Positions 7,069-14,458 of a DNA stretch of 64,000 nt are shown here, piece after piece (within the stretch, counting starts at the first letter, position 1; each line of letters opens with the position of its first letter). The translations under genes were made by a program, and so were the position numbers. The DNA comes from Pontixanthobacter luteolus (GTDB lineage: Bacteria > Pseudomonadota > Alphaproteobacteria > Sphingomonadales > Sphingomonadaceae), in contig NZ_WTYP01000001.1 in the NCBI RefSeq assembly GCF_009828095.1, positions 868,001-932,000 of the forward strand. Direction: 5' to 3'. Under the pieces are notes generated by a model. That model was given only the letters and a program-made list of their open reading frames with translations, was not told where the DNA came from and did not search any database.

Positions 7069-9051
7069 ATGAAGCACAGAGCAGATCCAATGCCGCAAGG
7101 TGTATTGCGGCTACTCAACGATAAGCGTGGTAACATCATGCCCATCGCTGCAATCGGTATGATTGCGATGGCTGGCATGGTCGGCGGCGGCGTCGATATC
7201 TCGCGCGCTTACATGGTCCAGAACCGTCTCCAGAATGCTTGCGATTCCGGCGTGCTCGCGGGGCGCCGCGCGATCAGTGACGACGGTTTCAATACTGCGG
7301 CCAAGAATCAGGCGGAAGATTACTTCGACACCAATTTCAACCAAGCGAATGAGGGCACTCGAAATACGAGTTTCGTCACCACCTCCGCTCAGAATGACAA
7401 CCGTGTAAACGGGGTCGCGAAAACAACGGTCGATACGGTTGTCATGAACCTGTTCGGCTTTTCCAAGCTTGACCTGTCGGTCAATTGTTCGGCCTCGATG
7501 TCGATCGGCAACAGCGATGTTGTGATGGTACTGGACAACACCGGGTCTATGGACTGGACATTGTCAGGTGCGACGACATCGGATGATTCGCAGAAGCGCA
7601 TTACGCATCTGAAAACTGCGATGAAGAATTTCTACGATACAGTAGAGGCATCACGTAGCGGGACCAATGCCCGTGTGCGTTATGGCTTTGTGCCATATAG
7701 CACTTCTGCAAACGTCGGTAAGTTGATCACTGACGTCAGCCCGGCATATTTGGTCGAGAACTGGACCTACCAGTCACGCGAACCGCAATTTACCACGGAA
7801 GAAAACCAAACCCTCGTTGGATATGAGGCGCCCGTTTATTCCAGCGAAACCAGCTACAGCGATATCGACTACGGCAACTGGTTCTTCAATTCGAGCACTC
7901 GCTACGCCAAGAGCAAGGATTGCCAGGATGCGTTGCCGTCCAACACTGCCTGGACCAATAATGGCGGTACCACGAGTAGCACGCTCACGGAAATCAACAG
8001 CTCTGGCCAGCGCGTAACCTCAACCACGGTTTCGCAGCCACAGAAGCGGACGATCTATGATTGCTACCGGCAGAGCCGTGGCAAGTATTACATTATCCGC
8101 CAGAACCAGGAACGCGATTTCAACGATACGGATTACGCGATCGAAGATCCGATCTATACCACCACGTCTGTCTCCGTGTTCGACAAATGGGAATACAAGG
8201 AAGTATCCTACAACGTCGCCGCTTACCGCGCGGGAACTGCGGTTAACGTGCCAATGGGGACCGATGGCTCAAACGTGGCGACGACCTGGAAGGGCTGCGT
8301 TGAGGAAGCTTCCACCAAGGAGCAGGACAACTTCCATTATTCGAAGAACAGCGGCCTTGATCCGTCGGATGCTTACGACCTCGATATCGATCTGATACCG
8401 GATTCAAGTGACGACGACACGCGTTGGCGTCCGCTGTGGCCGGAAGTCTCGTATTACCGGACAACTGACTCTTCGGGGCGCTATTATTCCGCCAGCCCGC
8501 GTAGTGATTATGGCACGAAAACCTATGCCGCTTGTCCGGTAGAGGCACAGCTTCTGACCGAAATGAGCGAAAGCGAATTCGATGCGTATGCAGACTCGCT
8601 CCAGCCGGAAGGTTCGACCTATCACGACATCGGCATGATCTGGGGCGGACGGCTTTCCTCGCCTGAGGGAGTTTTCTCCGCCAACGTGACTGCGGCACCT
8701 GCCAATGGCAGTGCAGTATCACGCCACATCATCTTTATGACCGATGGTCAGATGTCCACCAGCAGCGGTGCCTACACGGCATACGGTATCGAATGGCATG
8801 ATCGCCGGGTGACCGCGAATGGCTATGCCGACCAGAACCGCCGCCACGCGAAGCGTTTTCTGACCGTGTGCGAGCAGGCCAAGGCGAAGGGTATCCGCGT
8901 GTGGGTCATCGCCTTCGCATCGGCTTTGACCACCGATCTGGAAACCTGCGCATCAACAGATAGCGCATTCCCGGCGGCCAGTGCTTCGCAGCTCAACGCT
9001 GCATTCCAGGAAATTGCCAAGAATGTTGGCGAATTGCGGGTGGTCCAATGA
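7069..9051 (+). CDS. TadG-like protein with von Willebrand factor A domain (mirrored copy)
   Basis: A 660-residue paralogue of the 4997-6913 protein. It has the same N-terminal anchor (about residues 19-40, RGNIMPIAAIGMIAMAGM), then GVDISRAYMVQNRLQNACDSG, then a vWA domain with DNTGS (D156). The long Tyr/Ser-rich insert and the C-terminal FMTDGQ and VWVIAFA patches match the partner. I chose the ATG at 7069 because AAGG lies 10 bases upstream and the N-terminus then matches the length of the partner's. ATG 7048 and TTG 7015 are in-frame alternatives. It leads an operon with 9048-9665 and 9665-10348. Confidence 0.8.
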   Translation: MKHRADPMPQGVLRLLNDKRGNIMPIAAIGMIAMAGMVGGGVDISRAYMVQNRLQNACDSGVLAGRRAISDDGFNTAAKNQAEDYFDTNFNQANEGTRNTSFVTTSAQNDNRVNGVAKTTVDTVVMNLFGFSKLDLSVNCSASMSIGNSDVVMVLDNTGSMDWTLSGATTSDDSQKRITHLKTAMKNFYDTVEASRSGTNARVRYGFVPYSTSANVGKLITDVSPAYLVENWTYQSREPQFTTEENQTLVGYEAPVYSSETSYSDIDYGNWFFNSSTRYAKSKDCQDALPSNTAWTNNGGTTSSTLTEINSSGQRVTSTTVSQPQKRTIYDCYRQSRGKYYIIRQNQERDFNDTDYAIEDPIYTTTSVSVFDKWEYKEVSYNVAAYRAGTAVNVPMGTDGSNVATTWKGCVEEASTKEQDNFHYSKNSGLDPSDAYDLDIDLIPDSSDDDTRWRPLWPEVSYYRTTDSSGRYYSASPRSDYGTKTYAACPVEAQLLTEMSESEFDAYADSLQPEGSTYHDIGMIWGGRLSSPEGVFSANVTAAPANGSAVSRHIIFMTDGQMSTSSGAYTAYGIEWHDRRVTANGYADQNRRHAKRFLTVCEQAKAKGIRVWVIAFASALTTDLETCASTDSAFPAASASQLNAAFQEIAKNVGELRVVQ

Positions 9052-9665
9052 TCGCCGCAAGCTGCACCCTGAAGTTGGGCAAGGCCTTTTGGCTGCGCCT
9101 GCGCTCTGACGAGAGCGGCACTACGGTCATGGAATTCGGCCTGATGGTGACTGTGTTCATGACACTGCTTCTGGGCCTGTTTGATCTTGGCCAGATGGCT
9201 TATGCCAACGCGATCCTGAAAGGCGCGACACAGGACGCCGCGCGCTCGTCTGCACTGGAAACGGGCAACACCACAGTCGCCGACACCAAGGTCAAGGAAG
9301 CCGTGCAGGCGGTTGCGCCGGGTGCCACCGTCACGTCGAGCCGGGTCAGCTATTATGACTTCGAAGACGTTGAACGGCCGGAGTCTTGGAACGACGAGAA
9401 TGACAACGCAATTTGCGACAATTCCGAAGCGTACACCGATGAAAACGGCAATGAGCAGTGGGATTCGGATATCGGTATCTCGGGCAATGGCGGAGCAGGC
9501 GACGTCGTGATCTATACGGTCACAGTCACCTACGATCCGCTCTTTCCCAATCCGTTCATGCCCGGCGGTGCCAGCGAGCGTAAAATCTCTTCGTCAGCAG
9601 TGAAGAAGAACCAGCCATTTGCCGATCAGGCAAGCTACGGCGCTGAAGCGGGGATCTGTGACTGA
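9048..9665 (+). CDS. TadE-like pseudopilin-type protein
   Basis: A 205-residue protein whose start overlaps the upstream gene by 4 bases (ATGA). The TadE helix motif SGTTVMEFGLMVTVFMTLLL (about residues 22-41) has the conserved Glu. The outer part holds an acidic Asp/Asn-rich segment (DENDNAICDNSEAYTDENGN, then EQWDSD) in the position equivalent to that of its paralogue at 4413-5000. A predicted minor pseudopilin of a Flp/Tad pilus. The next gene starts on its last base (TGATG). Confidence 0.8.
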   Translation: MIAASCTLKLGKAFWLRLRSDESGTTVMEFGLMVTVFMTLLLGLFDLGQMAYANAILKGATQDAARSSALETGNTTVADTKVKEAVQAVAPGATVTSSRVSYYDFEDVERPESWNDENDNAICDNSEAYTDENGNEQWDSDIGISGNGGAGDVVIYTVTVTYDPLFPNPFMPGGASERKISSSAVKKNQPFADQASYGAEAGICD

Positions 9666-10348
9666 TGTTCGGCTTGTCACTCATTAAGGCACCGCAGCGT
9701 GCCGCGAGGCTTTTCAAACGGCTCGGCGCGGAAAAAAGCGGCGTTTCGATTGTCGAGTTTGCACTGGTATTGCCGGTGCTGCTCACACTCGGCCTGTTCG
9801 GTACCGAAATCGCCCGTATGGCGACCATCAATATGACAGTCAGCCAGATCGCGCTTTCGCTTGCCGATAACGCTTCGCGTCTCGGGCAAACCGACAACAG
9901 CGGTGTGACGCCGACAATTACGGAAGATAATGTCGATGCAGTTCTGGCCGGGGCACTGCGCGACGGACAATCCATCGGCCTTGAGGCAAGTGGCCGGGTG
10001 ATTTTGTCCAGCCTCGAATATGATGACTTCACTGGCCGCCAGTTCATTGCCTGGCAGCGCTGCCAAGGCGATCTCGACGTCGATTCCGATTACGGAAACG
10101 ACACCGACAAGAACGGTCTGTCAGGCACTCCGATTACCGGCATGGGTGACACTTCAAGTGAAATACGCGCCCGCTCCGGGCAAGCGGTGATGTTTGTCGA
10201 GATCGAATACGAATATTCGGCCCTGTTTGAAAACCCGTTCGGTTCGGGCGACAAGACCTTGCGCAAGGAAGCCGCGTATCTGATCCGCGACGACCGCAAT
10301 TTGACCCCTGGCCTGACCGGTGGAAACAGCGATTCCGCTTGCGACTAA
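9665..10348 (+). CDS. TadE-like pilus assembly protein
   Basis: A 227-residue protein with a basic N-terminus and the TadE anchor SGVSIVEFALVLPVLLTLGL (about residues 25-44). The body matches residues about 50-230 of the minus-strand protein 3379-4416 (shared SQIALSLADNASRLG, GRVILSSLE, WQRCQGD, GQAVMFVEIEYEYS). It stops without the Ser/Thr/Gly repeat tail found there. Last gene of the plus operon, coupled to the previous gene through TGATG. A weak hairpin follows at 10356-10373. Confidence 0.78.
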   Translation: MFGLSLIKAPQRAARLFKRLGAEKSGVSIVEFALVLPVLLTLGLFGTEIARMATINMTVSQIALSLADNASRLGQTDNSGVTPTITEDNVDAVLAGALRDGQSIGLEASGRVILSSLEYDDFTGRQFIAWQRCQGDLDVDSDYGNDTDKNGLSGTPITGMGDTSSEIRARSGQAVMFVEIEYEYSALFENPFGSGDKTLRKEAAYLIRDDRNLTPGLTGGNSDSACD

Positions 10349-10355
10349 GCCACTT

Positions 10356-10373
10356 CGGCATTGAGTAATGCCG
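10356..10373 (+). terminator. Hairpin after the plus-strand Tad-like operon
   Basis: CGGCATT-GAGT-AATGCCG is a perfect 7-bp stem with a 4-base loop, 8 bases after the operon's last stop codon. No T-run follows, so it may be a weak terminator, an RNA-stability hairpin or part of the next gene's leader. Confidence 0.35.
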
Positions 10374-10396
10374 CGCTTTGGTGAACAGAGCGCGCC

Positions 10397-11050
10397 ATGA
10401 ATTCGGATCAACTTCCCCTGTCTCAATCGCTCGCGCTGGCACATGCTGGTACTCGGGTAAGGCAAGTGTTGGCTCCTTTCTTCGAATTGGATCGCCGCCT
10501 TTCGCAATTTGTCAGCCAGGCCAAGGAACCGATGCTGGCTCAGATGCGGATCGCATGGTGGCGGGACCAACTGGGCAAGAAAGCGGAAGATCGGCCAGCC
10601 GGCGATCCGGTTCTGGCGCAGCTTACCGCGCACTGGGCGGGCGAGGAAGTCGCCTTGCAGTGTCTCGCAGACGGATGGGAAGCTCTACTGGCAGAACCGC
10701 CATTGCCCAGCAGCGCCGCCAATGACTTTGCGACCGGCCGTGCGGCATGCTTTGCGGCCGTCGCCCGTCTCTCCGGCAATCAAGATCACGCATCGAAAGC
10801 ATACAGCGCCGGCCAGCGGTGGGCTCTCGCCGACCTTGCCGCACGGGTGAGCGACGGGGATGAACGCGCCTTCGTACTTGAACAGGCAGAGGGGGCAGGG
10901 CGCGCGCCCTCCCGAATGCCCTTTGCCTTGCGTTCGATTGCGATCCTCGACCGGTTGGCTATCCGTTCACTGGCACAGGGCGGTTCCGAGCTTATTCGCG
11001 GACGTAGTGAAATCCTTTTGATTACAAGACTTGGATTGTTCGGTCGCTAG
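10397..11050 (+). CDS. Short squalene/phytoene synthase family protein
   Basis: A 217-residue protein matching the N-terminal half of the squalene/phytoene synthase fold. It has LALAHAGTRVRQVLAPFFEL and then EPMLAQMRIAWWRDQL (about residues 43-58), which corresponds to the family's substrate-face helix ending in R-WWR. True synthases are about 280-350 residues and carry two Asp-rich DxxxD motifs that hold Mg-diphosphate; neither motif is visible here. It is therefore unlikely to be a working prenyl-coupling enzyme. It may resemble the NDUFAF6-type assembly-factor branch of the family; that is a guess. It stands alone between the Tad-like operon and an EF-hand gene. Confidence 0.65.
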   Translation: MNSDQLPLSQSLALAHAGTRVRQVLAPFFELDRRLSQFVSQAKEPMLAQMRIAWWRDQLGKKAEDRPAGDPVLAQLTAHWAGEEVALQCLADGWEALLAEPPLPSSAANDFATGRAACFAAVARLSGNQDHASKAYSAGQRWALADLAARVSDGDERAFVLEQAEGAGRAPSRMPFALRSIAILDRLAIRSLAQGGSELIRGRSEILLITRLGLFGR

Positions 11051-11079
11051 TATAGAGTTGCCGCCTGAAAGGGGTGGCG

Positions 11080-11547
11080 ATGAACAGGATGTTACTTGGC
11101 GGGCTCGGCGCGTTACTACTGGTCAGTCTTGGGCTTTTCTGGTGGCAGGGCAGGGCGCAGGTAGAAGAAGCAGCGCCGCCGCCTGAGCCTGTCGAACAGG
11201 TCGATGCTGGCGATACCGACACATTGCCGACTGCCGATGTTGGCGACATGCAGGGCCCAACCCCGCCGGAAGCGACCGAGCTTTCTCGCGAGCAGCGCCG
11301 GTTCTTCCGTTACGACCGCAACCGCGATCTCAAGATTTCGCGCAACGAGATGCTTTCCACCCGCTCGGATGCTTTCCGTAAACTCGATAAAGACGGCAAT
11401 AACCTGCTAACCTTCGAGGAATGGGCGGTGGCAACAGCCACCCGGTTCGATGGTGCCGACGCGAATGGCGACCGGGAACTGACTGCTGAAGAGTTCGCTA
11501 CGACCCGGCCGAAACCGAAACGCAAGAAGCCAGCTTGCCGTTGTTGA
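11080..11547 (+). CDS. Membrane-anchored or secreted EF-hand protein
   Basis: A 155-residue protein with a hydrophobic N-terminal helix (about residues 3-23, signal anchor or uncleaved signal), a Pro/Glu-rich linker, then at least three EF-hand-like loops: DRNRDLKISRNE, DKDGNNLLTFEE and DANGDRELTAEE. These match the 12-residue Ca-binding pattern with Asp at position 1 and Glu at 12. It ends in a Lys-rich tail with CRC. I chose the ATG at 11080 because GAAAGGGG lies about 6 bases upstream; GTG 11074 is the alternative. Its biological role cannot be told from the sequence. Confidence 0.75.
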   Translation: MNRMLLGGLGALLLVSLGLFWWQGRAQVEEAAPPPEPVEQVDAGDTDTLPTADVGDMQGPTPPEATELSREQRRFFRYDRNRDLKISRNEMLSTRSDAFRKLDKDGNNLLTFEEWAVATATRFDGADANGDRELTAEEFATTRPKPKRKKPACRC

Positions 11548-11550
11548 CAG

Positions 11551-12903
11551 CTACGCTGGTGCCAATTCCATCCGGCTGAGCCACTTGCCGAAATCGTCCT
11601 TTGCCCGGTTGGTATAGGCTTCCTTGCGCTGCTTCTTTTTCACGTCGTGCAGCGGCGGAAAAAGACCGAAATTGACGTTCATCGGTTGATACGTTTCCGC
11701 TTCGGCATCGCCCGTGATGTGCGATAGAAGGGCGCCCATCGCGCTAGTTGCCGGTGGCGCTTCCCACGGACGATCCGCAAGGTCTGCCGCGGCCATCAGG
11801 CCGGTGAGCAATCCGACGGTTGCGCTTTCCACATACCCTTCGCAGCCGGTGATCTGGCCAGCAAAGCGGATGTGCGGCGCGGATTTGAGGCGCATCTGGC
11901 GATCAAGCACCAGCGGCGAATTGAGGAAGGTGTTGCGGTGCAATCCCCCCAATCGCGCAAATTCAGCGTTCTCCAGCCCCGGGATGGTCCGGAAAAGCTC
12001 CACCTGGGCGCCGTGTTTGAGCTTGGTCTGGAAACCGACCATATTCCACAAGGTGCCCAGCTTGTTGTCCTGCCGCAACTGAACCACCGCATGGGGCCAG
12101 CGCCCTTGGGGGAATTCCGGTGTGGTGTCTCTGGGATTATCCAGCCCGACGGGTTTCATTGGGCCAAACCGGAGCGTGTCTACGCCGCGTGATGCCATCA
12201 CTTCGATTGGCATACAGCCTTCAAAGTATGGCGTGTTGGATTCCCACTCCTTGAATTCGGTCTTGTCCCCGTCGAGCAAACCCTGATGGAATGCGAGATA
12301 TTGGTCCTTGGTCATCGGACAGTTGATGTAATCCTTGCCATCGCCTTTGTCCCAGCGCGACTGGAACCAGCAAATATCCATGTCGATGCTTTCACGGTGC
12401 ACGATTGGCGCGATCGCATCGAAGAAAGCCAGCCGGTCCTGACCGGTGGCAGCTACGATGCTCTCGGCGAGCGAGGCAGCGGTAAGCGGCCCGGTGGCGA
12501 CGATGGTCAGCCCGCTTTCAGGCAATGCGTCGACACGTTCCCGAACTACGGTGACGTTCGGGTGCTCCATCAAGATACGTTCGACATTGGCTGAGAATGC
12601 GTCGCGGTCGACTGCCATCGCCGATCCTGCAGGCACGCGGGCATCTTCACCGGCGGCCATGATTATGGAGTCGAGGCGGCGCAATTCATGATGCAGCAGG
12701 CCCACCGCATTGCGCTCATCATCGTCAGAGCGAAAGCTGTTCGAGCAGACAAGCTCGGCCAGCCCGTCAGTCTGGTGGGCCGGTGTCATATCCCCGCCGC
12801 CGCGCATTTCTGAGATGCGAACTTTCGCGCCGCGCTGCGCCAGCTGCCAGGCAGCTTCGCTCCCGGCGAGGCCGCCGCCAATTATGTGTACATCATGGGT
12901 CAT
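11551..12903 (-). CDS. trmFO: Methylenetetrahydrofolate--tRNA-(uracil-5-)-methyltransferase
   Basis: A 450-residue flavoprotein that makes m5U54 in the T-loop of tRNAs using FAD and 5,10-methylene-THF, the folate route found in many bacteria in place of SAM-dependent TrmA. The N-terminal FAD motif is [19 protein letters not shown]. The next segment, [12 protein letters not shown], is typical of the family, and the C-terminal part has [20 protein letters not shown]. The start is the ATG at 12903; a GTG at 12912 is also in frame. The gene ends 4 bases from the convergent EF-hand gene. Confidence 0.95.
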   Translation of the reverse strand: MTHDVHIIGGGLAGSEAAWQLAQRGAKVRISEMRGGGDMTPAHQTDGLAELVCSNSFRSDDDERNAVGLLHHELRRLDSIIMAAGEDARVPAGSAMAVDRDAFSANVERILMEHPNVTVVRERVDALPESGLTIVATGPLTAASLAESIVAATGQDRLAFFDAIAPIVHRESIDMDICWFQSRWDKGDGKDYINCPMTKDQYLAFHQGLLDGDKTEFKEWESNTPYFEGCMPIEVMASRGVDTLRFGPMKPVGLDNPRDTTPEFPQGRWPHAVVQLRQDNKLGTLWNMVGFQTKLKHGAQVELFRTIPGLENAEFARLGGLHRNTFLNSPLVLDRQMRLKSAPHIRFAGQITGCEGYVESATVGLLTGLMAAADLADRPWEAPPATSAMGALLSHITGDAEAETYQPMNVNFGLFPPLHDVKKKQRKEAYTNRAKDDFGKWLSRMELAPA

Positions 12904-12965
12904 TGCGCGCACCTAGTGCTTGCTTGGCCACTTCATCAAGTCCACAAATGCCGCCGGAGGATTTT

Positions 12966-13619
12966 ATGCCGAAACGGGCACTTGTTGAACACAGACCCTG
13001 GCTAGCTGCGAGCGTGCTCGCGGCGGTCGCATATTACTTCCTTCGATCGGAGCCGCTGAGCGATGGCTTGCTGGTCAGCCTGAAGGGGGCCGGCGCCGCA
13101 TTGCTCGCTGTTTATGCGTGGCAAAGATGCGGGGTACGTGATGCCAAGATCCTGTCGCTTGTCATGGCGCTGTCGGCGCTGGGCGATGTGTTGATCGAAT
13201 ACAGTCTGGAATATGGCGGGGGTGCGTTTTTCCTCTCCCATCTCGCCGCGATGACGCTCTATCTCGGCAATCGGCGTGAACATCCGACATCATCACAAAA
13301 AACCGCAGCTGCCGCCCTTTTGCTCCTGACGCCGCTGGTCTGCTGGTTGCTGTCACGCGACCTGGGCATCACCTTTTACGGGCTTTCGCTTGGCGGAATG
13401 GCTGCAACTGCGTGGATGAGCCGTTTTTCCCGTTACCGCGTCGGCTTGGGCGCGCTCTTGTTCGTCGTGTCGGACTGGCTGATATTTGCGAGGATCGGTT
13501 ACCCGTCCGGTGCCGCGATCTACGCGCTATTGATCTGGCCGCTTTATTACGCTGGCCAGTTTCTAATTGCGACCGGCGTGGTGCAAACGCTCAGGAAAGA
13601 ACTCGACGCGGAGAATTAA
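12966..13619 (+). CDS. YhhN/TMEM86-family membrane protein
   Basis: A 217-residue integral membrane protein with about eight hydrophobic segments. It shows the YhhN pattern of short helices with conserved acidic residues (SALGDVLIEYSLEYGGGAF, then VVSDWLIF). Animal members of this family are lysoplasmalogenases; bacterial members have no settled substrate. The start is the ATG at 12966, preceded by GGAGG about 5 bases upstream; a longer reading frame to the left has no family similarity. It overlaps the convergent dioxygenase gene by 4 bases. Confidence 0.75.
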   Translation: MPKRALVEHRPWLAASVLAAVAYYFLRSEPLSDGLLVSLKGAGAALLAVYAWQRCGVRDAKILSLVMALSALGDVLIEYSLEYGGGAFFLSHLAAMTLYLGNRREHPTSSQKTAAAALLLLTPLVCWLLSRDLGITFYGLSLGGMAATAWMSRFSRYRVGLGALLFVVSDWLIFARIGYPSGAAIYALLIWPLYYAGQFLIATGVVQTLRKELDAEN

Positions 13620-14458
13620 GCGGCGGGCGGGGCAGCGATGGTCGTGCGGTGTAACTCTCTGCGGTGGCCTTCATAGCCGTCTGTCGCCTTGTGCAGAACG
13701 CAGCGGTTGTCCCACATGATCAGCATGCCGCTCTGCCATTTATGGCGATAGACAAATTCATCGCGTGATTGCCACTCGAGCAATTCCGTCAGCAGGGCAA
13801 ACGCATCTGCATCGGACATACCCTCAATGCCGACAATGTATCCTGCGCAGCTAAAGAAACCTTCCTCGCCGGTCTCGGGATGATTGATGATCAATGGATG
13901 GGTCTGTGTGGCCATCGCGCTTTCATCTGGCCGGATCGCCATGCTTCGGCCTTTGTCGTTCTTCCCGTAAAAGCCATCAGGCGAATATGCGCCGCGGGCA
14001 CTGTGGATCGCCGTCAGAGTACGTAGGTAGTTCTTGCGATCATCAGGAAGGGCGGCAAATGCAGCCGTCTGGTTCACGAACAGCGTGTCGCCACCGACTG
14101 GCGGGATGTCGATTGCCGAAAGGCAGGTTCCGGACGGTGGAACAGCAAGGAAACTCCAGTCGCTGTGCCAATTTTCTGCAAATAGCGGTGACGTCTCGTC
14201 CTTCTCCCGAAGAATTGCCGCGATGTTGGTGCGGCCAGGAATCGGTTCGAAGAACGGGTCATCGCCAAACCCTCCCATCTCCAGCGTGAAGCGCTCAAGC
14301 GCATCATCATCGAGGTTCTGCTCGGGAAAGGCCAAGACCTTGTGTGCGAGCCATGCAGCGCGAATTTCCGCCAACACCGACGGCTCAACTGGATGTGAAA
14401 GGTCGACCCCTGTTACCGATGCGCCGCATGTGGCGCCCGAGGGGTCGACTTTAATCAA
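13616..14458 (-). CDS. TauD/TfdA-family Fe(II)/2-oxoglutarate dioxygenase
   Basis: A 280-residue non-haem iron oxygenase. The iron-binding HxD motif is at H98/D100 in ENWHSDWSF, the third ligand is probably the His in NRCVLHKATDG near residue 256, and the 2-oxoglutarate-binding Arg follows in GHRRELHRTT. Members hydroxylate taurine, 2,4-D, alkyl sulfates and other small acids; the substrate cannot be called here. The gene starts 4 bases inside the end of gyrA (ATGA), so it is probably co-transcribed with gyrA, without an obvious functional link. Confidence 0.85.
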   Translation of the reverse strand: MIKVDPSGATCGASVTGVDLSHPVEPSVLAEIRAAWLAHKVLAFPEQNLDDDALERFTLEMGGFGDDPFFEPIPGRTNIAAILREKDETSPLFAENWHSDWSFLAVPPSGTCLSAIDIPPVGGDTLFVNQTAAFAALPDDRKNYLRTLTAIHSARGAYSPDGFYGKNDKGRSMAIRPDESAMATQTHPLIINHPETGEEGFFSCAGYIVGIEGMSDADAFALLTELLEWQSRDEFVYRHKWQSGMLIMWDNRCVLHKATDGYEGHRRELHRTTIAAPPAA

